A stretch of 64,000 bases of DNA, from NCBI GenBank assembly GCA_034359265.1, contig CP136898.1, forward strand, positions 38,277,501 through 38,341,500. Reading direction: 5' to 3'. Below, one piece after another: positions 33,827 to 45,982 of the stretch. Under the pieces are notes generated by a model that was not told the origin of the DNA, ran no database searches, and was given only the letters and a program-made list of their open reading frames with translations. The stretch's first letter is position 1; every line of letters begins with the position of its first letter. This DNA is from Canna indica (lineage: Eukaryota; Streptophyta; Magnoliopsida; Zingiberales; Cannaceae). The translations under genes were made by a program, and so were the position numbers.

Positions 33827-35278
33827 TGATTGGAATCAGGAGCCAAGCAATCGCCGCTGTACGCCAACGACAACAACCCGATGACGACGATCAACCACAA
33901 CCTAGTGATGCTGAAACAGCGAGGAGCGATGCTTTGGAACCAGCCCATTCTCCCCCTAGAAAGCCCCAACGTCAGATAAACGAGTTGGAAGTGAAGAACC
34001 AACGGTTAGCAGCCCAAGTCGAGATGCTGGCATGATCCCGAGAACAACTCCCGGCTGACCATGAACGCCGTCGCTTAGAGCATGAGGAAAGCAATCACTC
34101 AGAAAGGAGGAGACCGATTTCTATCATTCGCGACGAAGTCTCCAATACCCCCAGTCCAGAAAAAGAGCAAGATCCCAAAGCCAAGAAGGCTGGGACTGCC
34201 CTTCCCATTGATGTAGGACCTTTCGCCGAACACATAATGGCAACTCGCTTTTCGTCGAAGATTAAGTTGCCATCCACCTTGATGCCATACGATGGTAAGG
34301 GTGACCCTACACTGCACCTGATGACGTTCAGGACCATGATGCTCTACCACGGAGCAACTGACCCTGCACTTTGCAGAGCTTTTCTAATTTTCTTGGGAAA
34401 AGTCACTTTGTTATGGTTTGCCTCCCTTACACCGAGGTCTATTCATTCATTCGAAGACCTCTCCCGTGTCTTCCTCAACCGGTTCACCACATCACAGGTT
34501 TACCATAAAAAGGAGAACGCCATCCACTATGTCAGGTAGGGGCAACATGAGTCCCTGAGGGAATACATATGCACAGTGTTGTCAAACTCGCGCGTTAACT
34601 CGTAAACTCGGACGAGTTTACGATCCCAGGTATCAAAATTGAGCTAACTCGCACTCAAACTCGTTTTTGGGTAAACTCGGGGTAAGCTCGCACAAACTCG
34701 GTCAAACTCGCGAGTAAACTCGGTCAAACTCGTGGTAAACTCGGATGAACTTGATTTGATGATAATTTTTATGGATTGAACTTGTACTTTTATATTTTTA
34801 TCTTTGAGTCATTGTGTGTGCTTTATTATGGACTTAGAATACTTCATTATGTATGTATTAGACTTGTACTCTTGTATTTTATCTTTATCTGTGCTTTATT
34901 AGGGAGTTGAACTGCGCCTTAATTATGATTTTTAGATTATATTAGATTATATTTTTATAGTATAATATTTTTTAATATTGTTTTAATATCAGGTAAACTC
35001 TTACGAGTTTACGAGTCGAGTTTATGGAGGCTCCACGAGTTTACTTAAACTCTCGAGTTTAACAACTTTGCATATGCAGGTTCCAGGCCATAGCGGCCGA
35101 AATTTCCAATCTCGACCCTCGATTCGATTCTACTCCATCAAACTCGAGCTAAAGTCCGGATACTTTGCCAACCAGATCGCCTTGGCGGAGCCCGAGGACA
35201 TGGCCAAGTTTTAGGAGAAAGCCGCTAGCTTCATAAAGATGGAGGAACTCCGAGATGCTAGAAAGGCCGACAAATAGA
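33827..35278 (+). pseudogene. Tat-like Gypsy gag, N-terminal and central part
   Basis: Begins MIGIRSQAIAAVRQRQQ with Asp/Gln-rich and Pro-rich stretches and a short coiled coil (INELEVKNQRLAAQVEML). A TGA at 34,033 follows. Next is the capsid-like part: LPSTLMPYDGKGDPTLHL, LCRAFLIFLGKVTLLWF and SIHSFEDLSRVFLNRFTTSQ. A stop at 34,537 is followed closely by a hAT insertion at 34,574. Homology resumes at 35,079 (FQAIAAEISNL in one frame, FIKMEELRDARKADK in another), until a solo LTR at 35,279. Confidence 0.85.
34574..35070. mobile_element. Non-autonomous hAT element, 497 bp, with subterminal repeats
   Basis: Ends CAGTGTTGTCAAACTCG and (complement) CAAAGTTGTTAAACTCG, flanked by a perfect 8-bp duplication CATATGCA (34,566-34,573 and 35,071-35,078). 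The left 170 bp contain nine AAACTCG motifs and the right ~80 bp contain four CGAGTTT motifs. Such subterminal clusters are where hAT transposases bind. The middle is AT-rich and non-coding. Confidence 0.93.
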
Positions 35279-37297
35279 TGTCACGCCCCAACTCAAGGTC
35301 GCGTGACCGACCAGGGTAATTTCAAATTCGAAGGAAACAACTCAAGTTTCAAAGTCTAAAGCAGATACAAGTTTTTTTTTCAAAGACAAACTACTCAGTG
35401 GATGTCTACAACCCTATCGACACGACTATGACTACATGACTGCCTGCTAAGAGATCTGTCCCAACGCCTGCCCTCCAGTCGCACCATGACACCAAGCCGT
35501 ACCTCGCAGGTCGGGCTCTGAAAAAAAACAAAACAAGAAACCATGAGTTCACAAGGAACTCAATGAGCGGTCCTTCCAAACCTCCACTTAAATCCCTGAT
35601 ATGATAACATATAAATATATACACAAGCACATAAATGAGGAGTCTATGCTAGTCATATCATGGTAACCGGCTAATTGGCCAACCTATGCGAATAAGTAGT
35701 CTAGCCATATCGGCTCCTTCAGACTGAGTATTATTCGACCACTATGGCCTCATCCTGCATGAATGGTTCGGCTCTGTCCGGCCTTCACCACAATACAATA
35801 CTCGGCCACACCGGCCTATACAACATACAAGGAATGTCAATCACAATCACCGGGCCCATCAACTAGGATGGTCAACTAGTATCGGGATCCCACCGGGTTA
35901 GGGATAGCTAGTCCCACCCCACTCGGGTCTATCGTCAGCGTGGCCCACTGACGAAATATACATAATCAGAGTTTCAAAAAAAATACTTCCATCTTAATCC
36001 CCGAGCATCAACTCGTATCCGACCCCTTCCTCGGGTCGCACTAGTCGAATACTAATGTTCGCTATATTTCCCTAGGTGTGAAACCTAGTCTATGCATTAT
36101 ATTTCTTAAGTGTAACCACATTTCATAAGCATGAAAATGTCTAATTTCGGGTTCATCACAACATATATAACTTAAGAAATTCGTTCTACAACTATCCATA
36201 TGAGTAATCACATGATTTCCAAAATACGGAGATTAAATTCAGCTTTTAATTACTAAAATTTCAGCAAGGAAACAATTGGTCTAACATGGCAAAGATTTAA
36301 CCATAGCATGGTAAACAATGAAGAATTTCCACGATTCACATTCCATACTAGATTTTAACCATATAAGTGCATTCAAGAACATTTCCTTATCAAGTGTTAA
36401 TTGCAATCTACCACTATCAACAATCCATTCATCGAATAAAATACTTAACATACTAGGTCGAGATGTTCCCCTCTTACCCACTCGGCTGAACCCTACACAA
36501 GGGTTATCATGCTCGGCTGAGCCTATCAAGGTGAGATTAGGGCTCTTTTGACCATGAACAAGAACACTTGAGTCACAAGTCTTGCAAGGAATTCGATCCA
36601 AGAGGTTTCAACCGCTCTAGGAAATTGGGGAAAAATTCGGCATGACATTTTCCCTTTTTCCTTCATTCGGCCAACCCCTAAATTCGAGGAAAACTCTGTG
36701 AAACTTCGTCATTCAACAACATATACACAAGAGAATCAAATCTAGGTAAAATTTCAACGAGACGACGAAAATATCATGAGAAATCGACAAAATCCCCAAT
36801 ATCTTGGGTCGGCTACCCGCCTACCCTATGGATCTCGGTTAGACCACTCACCTTGATTGGATGAAGGAGATGGACTAGATGAGGACGACCCTGATTTCTC
36901 CGACAACTACACGAGACCGGCGCCGTCCGCAAGCTCCTCTCCCCTTTCCTCTTCCCTCGGGCTGCGTATGGCTCCCTCTTGCCTTGAGCCGCACGACGGC
37001 TTGGGGTGAGAGGGTTTTAATCCCCCCCCTTTTTTTTGACAAAAATTCCCTCATGACTTAAGTTCCCTCACTCAACTCAACCCGAGTTCGAATTGAGCCC
37101 CGACTCGACCCACAAACCCGATTTCAACCCTACTTGAATCGATCTAGTACATAAATCATATAAACATAACTCACAAGTCAAACAAATTGAATTATACCTT
37201 CTATTCGCGTCGATTTTCACGACTCAACCCTGCTATTCCCCGATCCCGTGCGCTGCACCAAATAAATTTTTTATATTAGGAAACCTCGAGTATTACA
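35279..37297 (-). mobile_element. Long Gypsy (Tekay/Del-like) solo LTR, 2,019 bp
   Basis: TGTCACGCCCC to GAGTATTACA, the reverse complement of the ends at 17,402-19,942. It is flanked by a perfect ATAGA duplication (35,274-35,278 and 37,298-37,302). It interrupts the Gypsy gag, whose reading continues at 37,303. About 500 bp shorter than the other copies. Confidence 0.88.
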
Positions 37298-37302
37298 ATA
37301 GA

Positions 37303-38510
37303 ATCTTAAAGCCGATGTCGAAGATAAGAAATCCAAAACGGTGGATAGAAAAAGTGAAGACCGCAACCGCTACAAACATAACAATGGCAAAGGGCCAAGG
37401 TCACCACCTCGCCTGAACGCCGGTTTGAGAGGTACACTTCTTTCAATACTAGGAAGGAAACAATCCTTCGCGACATCTACCACATGAAGCTTGTCAGTAA
37501 CCCGCCAATGTGGGAAAGCAAAAGCTACCACATAACGTTGATATGAGCAAGAAATGCATCTTCCATGACACCTATGGACACACCACCGAGGATTGTGTAG
37601 TACTTGGCGACCAACTTGAAGACTTGGTCCGTGCAGGACACCTAGACAAAATACATCCTCCACCAAAGAGAATGATGTCGCAGTAGGAGTCGCGACCCTC
37701 GACACGAAGCCGGACACCTCCGAATCCCCACTCGGGTCATAGGGAGAACAGACGAGATGATCGCTCAGGAAACGAGCTCCGAGGAGTTATCAACTACATC
37801 ACCGACAGATTTGTAGGAGGCGAGGAATCAAGCTCAACCAGAAAGAGATCTCTTCGGGCAATCATGGTGATCGATAGCGCCGCTTGCCCACACCGGCCCA
37901 TCTCCAAAACCACGATTATATCATTCTATGGATATGATTTTCACGGAACTAATCAAAACCTTCACAACCCAATCGTCATCTCTGTGATTGCAGGAAACTT
38001 CATCTTCTAAAAGGTCTTAGCCGACCAAGGCAGCTTTGCCGACATCATTTTCTACTGCACCTTTGAGAAAATGCAACTAACAGAAGCCTCACTCACTCTA
38101 TGCAAAGGAGACTTGGTAGGCTTCTCGAGATAAAGGGTTGACGTCCAAGGAGCCATATGGCCAAGGACAATGTTCAACTCTCAACCAAAAGCAAGGACAA
38201 TTGATGTGCAATACCTAGTCATCAACATCTTCAGCCCATATCACATGATCCTAGGATGATCATCCTTGAACAATCTGGGAGCTATCGTCTCCACTTCCTA
38301 CTTAGCATTAAAATTTTCTGTTTCAAAAATGAAAGTAGTCATGCTGCACGTTGACCAGCATGAAGCGCGATGGTGCTATAATGAATGCCTCAAGCCAAAG
38401 ATGGCCGAATCAAAGAAAGAACCTAATGGCCCACAAGCACTCTCCACAGTTGAAGGAAAACGACCGAGAAGGACTCTCGAGCCAAACCCAGAACAAGACA
38501 TGCAATAACA
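37303..38510 (+). pseudogene. Tat-like Gypsy gag C-terminus and protease
   Basis: Lys/Asp-rich KADVEDKKSKTVDRKSEDRN leads into a zinc-knuckle region that is broken by frame changes. The protease region starts at about 37,770 (GVINYITDRF) and reads NPIVISVIAGNF, then a stop near 38,010. ADQGSFADIIFY follows, with the catalytic Asp kept. SPYHMILG and SSLNNLGAIVSTSYLALKF lie at about 38,236-38,320. The following frame ends at 38,506. RT, RNase H and integrase are absent: the next recognisable sequence is the 3' non-coding region, so this element has a large internal deletion. Confidence 0.8.
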
Positions 38511-39408
38511 ACCTCGACTCAATCCATGAAAGAACTCAAGTCGCGATCAAATCGTCACAAATGGGCAAAATAAAGCTCAGACCAAGCACTTTCATGTATG
38601 CACAATTTTCTTTTATTACTTAATAAAATTACATTCCTCGCATCTTTCTCTGTGAATGCCCAGGGAAGTCTACGGCCATCTCGCCGCTTTTACGAATATT
38701 CCATTATTCGAAACCTACTTGAATCCTCGCACATGAGTTTAGCCTGAACCTTTTCAGAGCTGATTGCTCCTGGCCTTAGAGTCCAATGCTCCACTCAACG
38801 ACCAGAATTCGATTTACACTAGTTTGGCTCGCCTGACTCAGTGCCTATTATGGGCTCCCACGCCCCAATGACCCCAAGGGCGCTTCTCGTGAGCTCGGTT
38901 TTCACCGAGTCTGGTCCTTGACCCTAAATGCGGCCTTTGGCTCAACCCGACATGCTCCGAATGAGCACCATGACCCCAAGCGCGCTTCTCGCGATCTCAG
39001 TTTTCACCGAGTCTAGTCCTTAGCACTAAATGCGGCCTCCGGCTCAACTCGACACGCTCTGAATGAGTAGCATGACCCCAAGTGCGCTTCTTACGATTTC
39101 CACCGAGTTTGGTCCTCGACCCTAAATAAGGCCTTCGGCTCAGCCCGACATGCTCCAAATGAGCAACATGATCCCAAGCGCGCTTCTAGCGAGCTCAGTT
39201 TTCACATAGTCTGGTCCTTGGCCCGTAGAGCCACTACTTCTGGCCTCAAAGCCCTTACTAAGCTCCTCGCACGGGTCCTACCTTATGCTCCTCGGCAAGT
39301 TCGGCTTAAACCCCCGAGAGTAGTTCTCGGCCCCCAGAATCGCTACATCCGGCCTCAGTGCCTTTACACGATCAGGACTCGATTTTCACCAGTCTGACTC
39401 GTTGACTT
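38511..39408 (+). mobile_element. Gypsy 3' non-coding region with tandem repeats
   Basis: Non-coding. Contains the ~102-bp array (38,868-39,230) and the first unit of the ~188-bp array (39,231-39,408), before a further LTR-type insertion. Related on the opposite strand to 47,940-49,040. Confidence 0.75.
38868..39230 (+). repeat. ~102-bp tandem repeat, 3.5 copies
   Basis: Units start tgaccccaag(c/t)gcgcttct and contain ttcaccgagtctggtcctt, gcggcct-ggctcaaccc and gctccgaatgag. The third unit is shortened by ~6 bp. The - strand element has the same array at 47,944-48,470. Confidence 0.9.
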
Positions 39409-40607
39409 TATTTGTCAATTTTTCGTTTCTCATGGGGGTTATAGTATGATGTTCTCTTCTGCAAATAATCATCCACATCATGAGCATAAAGTTTTTCCCT
39501 TTGCTAACTATTATTAACATCTCTAGTATTTCTAAATTCATAAATACCACCTCATGGGAGAAATATAATATCTACGTTGTAACACATTGTCTGTTATTCA
39601 CATGTACCATGTCATACATTCAATTGTGCTCATAGCGGTAAACATAGTTTCAAATATTCATCTACAACATGAACATGATAAATACTACACCTAATAATAT
39701 ATTTCATATTTCAAAAGATAAATACATCATTAAATAATTAATTACAGCCTATGTATAACAATTTCAGCATTTATCAATTTAATCTCAGCATATGCAATAT
39801 TTAATTTCAGCATATAAAGGCTAAATTACAGCCTGTATAATACAGGTAGGAACAACAATTTAACATGCCTCTAGGCATATACTTAAATCTAATAGCATAA
39901 TTAATATTCTAATTAGCACAACATCACAATTTTTCTCAAATTCACGATCTAAATGATATAAGGTATTTTGCATTTTCCAAGGTCGAGCCTTGGTTCCCTT
40001 GCTCGGCTGACCCTATCACCTACAACAACTAGTAGGGTATTCGGCCATAGCCCTTCCCTAACCAAACATAGTTTTGTTTCTCCAACCCTTTAGGAACTTT
40101 TCTACCTAAATGTCAATACAAAACTAGAGAATTAAACCTTCCTAAATTTAGTTTCCCTCTTCCCTTACTCGGCCGACCCAACTAATTGGGAAAAACCTTC
40201 AAATGGCCAGCCCTAAGGGTTTTGGTAAAATCAACCACTCATTCGATACCCTTACAAATTTCCCTTAAGTTCATATGCATAAATAAGGGTAAATAAAACA
40301 AGAACATAAACACTCTAGGATTGGGAAAAATTCCGGCATGACCTTACCCCTTTCCTCACCAATCGGTAACATAACTATCGTCAAGCAGATAATAAATCAT
40401 ATCAATAAACACACCCAATAGAAAGCAAGCAATATGCACACAATTTAATATATAAATAACCAAAATTTTAACCATAAATACGTACCGTTGCTAGTGCGCA
40501 GGTTCAACCATTGATCTCGTGACTAGGACATACCATATGCAGACACGCTAGCAATGCCCCCATATGATACCCAATATCATATTATCATACCTGCTTTGAT
40601 ACCACAT
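39409..40607 (-). mobile_element. Non-coding internal leader beside the long Gypsy LTR
   Basis: AT-rich, no protein domain on either strand. At 40,589-40,604 the - strand reads gtggtatcaaagcagg, an initiator tRNA-Met type PBS, right next to the end of the LTR at 40,608. So this is the 5' internal part of a - strand element whose LTR lies to the right. The left boundary near 39,409 (TGTCA) is uncertain. No gag, pol or second LTR is recognisable. Confidence 0.55.
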
Positions 40608-43340
40608 TATCACGCCCCAAACTCGGACATGACCAGCTAGAGTACCACACGTACTCCGAAGCCAAACCCAATCAAACCACAAATACAAATACAAGACTTG
40701 AACATTTTATAAAGCCAATTTGATTTGCAGAAAACATAAATAGAATATTTTTAAATGTTCAAATCCTTTAAAGAATGAAATCATCTAAACATAAATAAAT
40801 CCCTCAACATAAAAATGCGGAAAATAACTCTAAACCCAAGTCTGCATGACTCAATAAAACAATAAAATCCCTAAGACTCGGGCATCCACCCGGCCCCGAC
40901 CATGACATGTCACGAGATCTTGTATCCCTGTCGCCACTAGCTGCGTTACTGCATCCAAGTACCTCTCTGATCACTCTCAAGTGCTGAAAAAGACAACATA
41001 ATAGAGGGTAAGTCCAACTAGGACTTAGTAAGCGGATCAGTCCTCAAGCCACCATATCCATCATTATTAAATCCAGCATATAATCAAGCATATAATGGTA
41101 AAAGCATAACTCATACGCAATTATCAATATGCAGATCAATCCTCCTGTACATTATATAACAACCAATAGTAGATATGCCATCCAAGTATAAAATACATGC
41201 TCAAATGCATCATCACACATGCCCACCCGGACCCGTTGATCCCACATAGCCACATAGGGTAGGTAGTTGGTGTGGCCTCCGAACTACCACCCAGCCCAGA
41301 GCCATCTCTTTGGGGGCAAGATCTCCCCTCAGCGGAACGGGCTCTTTTGAACCGTCTCCTTGGGGCATACGTTCCCCTCACCGGTCGGGATTCCAAACTG
41401 TCTCTATGGGGTATGATCTCCCCTCACCGATTGGAACTTCCGGAATAGTGCCAATATTGTCCCTTTGGGGCATACCCTCCCCTCACCGGTGAGGCTTCTA
41501 GGAATATGCACTAAACACAGCACACACACATGCATAGCATACTAAGGAGAATAAACCATCCACATAACAAATATATAAAAATATGCTATGATCATACCTC
41601 GGCCTCTCCATGTCCTCTTGCCATTCATCACATCTCACATTTCTATAAATAATAATGTTCATGCCACATAATTATGAAACATAATACACGCATGCCATGA
41701 ACATGTATAACATCATATCAGCACATCACATAAATAATGTCATAAGAAATTAAGTACATCTCAACCCACATATCATCACAAGCACATGACATAGGCATCA
41801 ATCAACATAATAGAACATGTAAGTAATAAAAATATTAGTCATAAAGAATGCTTATGTAAGGTATTAAAATATAGCGAGCATATACGATAGAAAACTAACC
41901 CCTTGTGACCCCTACCACACCTCCTAGGGCCGTCCTACTGCCTTACCCGAGTGCTCTAAAAGCAAGGGGGGGCCGACTCTACAAAACTCTCCATAGGGTC
42001 ATCTCGATACATCGTTCATCCTAAGTCCCTATGTCTCTAAATGTCCCTAAATTCCTTACTTTTTCCAATTATAGGTCTCTACACCTATGCATGTTTTAGT
42101 GGGATATGAAAATATCCTTAAAGTGTAGTCTCAACATTTAAACAAGTCTCAAGATCCTCTACATGGGTTATTAAGGGCCGACCGACCCTTATAGTTCTTA
42201 AGGGAACCCTTTAGGGGGGGGGAGGGCACACCCTAGAACCCCAATTTTTCCCTTCTACCAAGAAGCAAGAAACCATCAATACCAAGAGCTACCATCAAGA
42301 ATCAAGAATCCATCAAGACATAAAGAGGGAAGGGAGCGGCGGCTCCTCAAAAACTTGCCACGGGGCATGCGGCTAAGACCCAAAATCTTGACCAATAATT
42401 CCACAACAAACAACGTAAAATTCATCAATCTTTTACTCGAGTTCGACACGAGAAAATCCACTAAAAAATCTGAGAAAATCCCCTCTCATTGGGGGCGGTG
42501 GCATAATAAAGAAAATGGGGGAAAGAGGGTTTTATCCACTCACCAGAGAAGGAAATTAAAAGGTAAATAGTCCTCCACGCTCCCACGAGTCCGGGTGCGT
42601 TGCCCAGTTCCGAGTCCTTCCCATGCCTTCTCTTTTCCTCTTGTGTAACCCAAGATCTAGCCTTCCAAATCCGATCTCCACCACTTGCATCTAGGAGCAA
42701 GGGGTCTCGAACATGCTCCTCAAATTTCAGCCTGATCAGCCCCAGGATAGGGTCCTGATTACCTGAATCGACAGAACTCGACGTATCGGAATCCTAGAAA
42801 AGAAAACCAAAAATAAGGTTTCGGTAATTCCATGACAATGACATATTCGATCGTTAAAAACCAATCTCCACATATCAAAATGTTACCAAGAAGTCTGCAA
42901 CTTACTATCCAAATTGCATTACGATCTGATCACGGACGCTCCATTGATCGCGAGGTTTACTGCCGTCCGACGCTGCGAGGAGCAGCCTGCCGAGATTTTC
43001 CCTCCTCCATCTCCCTGCATGCGCCTCCTCCTATGGGCGCCCAAGGGGTGTGCGGCGGCTGCTATGAGCCACGTCTCCCTGAGGATGAGGTATAAATACT
43101 AAAACTCCAATCGCCAAATGATTAAAGCGCCCTTTAACTTAAGTCAAGTCTAAAAAAACAATAACCTGACCAACACAAGTCCGATTTGAGTTTCGTTTGA
43201 ACCTCCGGACTCGTCTCAAACCCAACTACTCGTCTAAGGAATAATCCACCTAGAGAAATAAATTATCTTGGGTGCAAAGGCTAAATTAACTCGCTGGAAT
43301 ACTTAAATAAATATTTTTTTTAAAAAATTCGGGTATTACA
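40608..43340 (-). mobile_element. Long Gypsy (Tekay/Del-like) 5' LTR, ~2.7 kb
   Basis: TATCACGCCCC (TGTCA changed to TATCA) to CGGGTATTACA, homologous to the solo LTRs at 17.4, 35.3 and 56.4 kb. It has a PBS immediately outside its end, which proves that this repeated 2-2.7 kb sequence is an LTR. It contains a minisatellite at 41,280-41,515. It splits the tandem repeats of the Tat-like element, which resume at 43,345. Confidence 0.8.
41280..41515. repeat. LTR-internal minisatellite
   Basis: Four imperfect units of ~45-65 bp built around ctttgggg(c/g)a(t/a)a followed by tcccctca(c/g)cgg. It produces open frames on both strands (for example 41,310-41,492) that are repeat artefacts. It lies at the LTR position equivalent to the different minisatellite at 58,215-58,500. 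Confidence 0.8.
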
Positions 43341-43344
43341 CTAT

Positions 43345-43860
43345 CACACCATTACTTCCACCCTCAAAGCCCTTACTCAGCTCCTCCCACATGGTCCTGC
43401 CGTACGCTCCTCAGCGAACTCGAGTTGAACCCTCAAGAGCAGTCCTCGGCCCCTAGAGCCACTACTTCCGGTGTTAGAGCCTTTACATGACCCAGACTCG
43501 ATTTTCACTAGCCTTGCTCGTTGATTATTACGACACTACTTCCAGCCTCAGAGCCCTTACTCAGCTACCTGCATGAGGTCATGCCTTACGCTCCTCGACA
43601 AGCTCGGCTTGAACCCTCGAGAGCAATCCTTGGCTCCCATAGCTGCTACTTCTAGCCTCAGCACCTTTACATGATCGGGACACGATTTCCACCGCCCTAG
43701 CTCGTTGGTTATCATTTCACTACTTTCGGCCTCTAAGCCCTTATTGAACTCCTCATGCAAGGAACTGCCTTACCCCCCTTGGCAAACTCGGTTTGGCCCC
43801 CGAGCACGATCCTTGGCTCAGAGCCACCACTTTCGATCTCCGAACCCTTTGCAAAACTAG
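43345..43860 (+). repeat. ~188-bp tandem repeat of the Gypsy 3' region
   Basis: Units begin at about 43,352, 43,537 and 43,728 with ca(c/t)tactt(t/c)c(g/c)-ctc-aagccctta, followed by ctcctcg-caa-ctcgg, ccctcgagagca and gattttcac-ag-c-tgctcgttg. The first unit is left of the insertion at 39,231, so the array was cut in two. Confidence 0.85.
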
Positions 43861-44775
43861 GCCCCAATACCCTATTCACCATCGCTCAACAAATTCACAA
43901 CAATTAAGTAGTCGAGAACACATAAAGGATAGAAGCGAAGAATAATTTTCTTTATTCACAGGATACCCACAAGGCGATAAGCTTCTAGCCAGCGAGGAAG
44001 GCTGACAATGCCTTCCTCGAGTAAGAAACAAAGGAAACGCCCCTGACATAAGCCCGACAATGCGAACTTACAACGGGCCTCTCGCTATCTACCCTCCTTT
44101 CAAGCTCGATGATACAAACCCACAGCGATTGGTGAACCATTTCCCAACAAGACAAAAATGACCCCGGAGGGACGATGATCATCGAAACCTCCCACCCCAT
44201 GTTTTCCAAAATACGCTACATGCAGGGAGTTATTTATAAAGACCCTAGAACAAAAAGCTACCACTTCGATGGGTAGTTTTCATTAGTTCACACGCCTCAG
44301 AAACCACATATCAAATCTTTTACTTTCCCGGCAGGATATACCTACTGTACAAGCAAAAGCCAAAATGACAATCTCCTAGAAAATGCTGAGGAACGTGTGA
44401 GCACCTTTTCCACCATAAATCACCTCTTGAACCGAAGAAGCAAAAAGCCAATCAGAAGGTGCTACGAAGGAAAATAAAACCCCACCGCTAAGTCATCATA
44501 CAAGACGCAGAAGTCAAAGAAGCACAAGAATAACACGACAAAGATGTGCAACCCGATCTCGACAAATCATTTTTCCAGCTCGACTTCTACAGTTGCTCAT
44601 TTTAGTTCGGCCTCTTCAGCCATCCACTGCAGCTCGATTTCTACAACCGCTCGGCCTCTATGGCCACCTGCTCGGCCTCTACAACCGACCACTCTAGAGA
44701 CACTAAGGGTAGGAAAGTTAACCCTACTTAAGAGCTCGACACATAGTCCTCCAGACTTCGACTGAGCTCGGGGGA
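43861..44775 (+). mobile_element. Gypsy 3' non-coding region up to the polypurine tract
   Basis: Non-coding; partly matches the opposite strand of 45,540-45,980 and 4,843-5,600. It contains a TATA-like TTATAAATAA on the - strand (about 44,229-44,238) at the site homologous to the TATAAATAG motifs of the inverted copies. A PPT-like gagctcggggga lies at 44,764-44,775. Confidence 0.7.
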
Positions 44776-45194
44776 TGTGGACTGGACTAGAACTATTGGG
44801 CCCGATCAAATTAGACCCAACAGCGTCGCACAACCCAATTTGAGCCAAATCAGATGACTCCACCCGGGGGCTTCACCCGTCCATACATAGACATCCACGT
44901 CCTTCCTTATCAAGAGGGATAGACCATTACTAGCCGGATATCTTCGGGATCAGCCTCAACCCATTATGAGCAATATCTATGCGAGGTTACCGAGCGACAT
45001 TATCACCTCCACCTGCAATAAATACATACATGACATGCCTCAGGTAAACTAAGTTTCATATTATATATATTACCTCAATCTTGGAGTCCCACTAACTTGG
45101 GCGTTAGAGTGTCTTTTGCAGGTCCCCCCTGTCGGCTTTGTACCTGACCAGGAGAGACACCAAGATCGATCGGACTACTTCGATCCTCAGGCTG
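44776..45194 (+). mobile_element. 3' LTR of the large Tat-like Gypsy element
   Basis: TGTGGACTGGACTAG to gatcctcaggc, about 419 bp, preceded by a PPT. It pairs with 16,845-17,237. So the element plus nested insertions spans about 28.3 kb. Confidence 0.85.
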
Positions 45195-45199
45195 GAAAA

Positions 45200-45540
45200 A
45201 AACTTAGGTTACTTGAGGCATGTCGTATCTATATTTATTGCAAGTGGAGGTTATGACGCTGCCCCGTCAATATTGGGATATTGCGCAAAATGGATCGAGG
45301 TTGATCCTGGAGATAGCGGGCCTATAATGGTGTGTCCCTCATGATAAGGAAGGACGTGAATATCCTTGTATGGCTGAGTGGAGCCCCCGGGCGAAGCCAT
45401 TTAGTCTGGCTCAAGTTAGGTTTTGGAGTATGACCCGGCGAAGCACCGAGTTGAGCTATCTAGTATTGACTTGATTTGGGTTGTGGGGCGCTGCTGGGTC
45501 TAATCCAGATGGGCCCAATAGTACTAGTCGAGTCCACAAC
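45200..45540 (-). mobile_element. Second Tat-like Gypsy LTR, reverse orientation
   Basis: Complement of the LTR just to its left, beginning within gcctcaag-aacctaag and ending at TGTGGACTCGACTAG (complement of 45,525-45,540). The terminal ~130 bp are missing. The two LTRs face each other and form an imperfect inverted repeat centred near 45,195. Confidence 0.8.
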
Positions 45541-45982
45541 CCCCGAGCTCAGTCTGAGTTTAGAGGACTGTGTGCCAAACTCTAAGTGATGTTGACTTGT
45601 GACCTTGGCAAATATAGTTTGACAAAAAAGTAATTAAGAGTAAAGATACGGTATGCGGTTCTCGAGGCATTTGAATGCCAGCTATGATGGGACGGGCTTC
45701 CGCATGTGAAGAAATGGAACTGCCTATCAGAGAGTCAATTTTTGTTTTGGGGTCTATAAATAGCCCCTACATGTTGCATGTGTTGTAAATCATGGAGTGG
45801 GAGGTTTCAAAGATCACCTTCCCTCCGGGGTTTGTTTTTGTTTTGTTGGTGAATGATTCACCTATCGTCATGGGTTTGTACCATCAGGTTTAAAGATGAA
45901 GGCAGGAGACGGGATTCCGACCAAGGGTCTGTACAATCGGGCTTACGGTGAAGCAGTCCTCGTGGTTCTGGCGTCGAGGGAG
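45541..45982 (-). mobile_element. Gypsy 3' non-coding region (first part)
   Basis: Matches 4,843-5,390. Contains TATAAATAG at 45,755-45,763 on the + strand, opposite to the element's genes. Interrupted at 45,983 by a solo LTR and continued at 47,604. Confidence 0.7.

Noticed and set aside
33827..38510. Possible integrated plant pararetrovirus
   Set aside because: Gag, protease, PBS and LTR structure all fit Ty3/Gypsy. No movement protein or virus-type coat features were seen.
41136..41492. Frames on both strands with PHRSGFQ/GGSSEATP-like repeats
   Set aside because: Produced by the minisatellite in another LTR copy.
42832..43102. 62-87 residue + strand frames with a Cys/Gly-rich end
   Set aside because: Within the long LTR at 40.6-43.3 kb, overlapping each other in two frames, with no counterpart in the other LTR copies.
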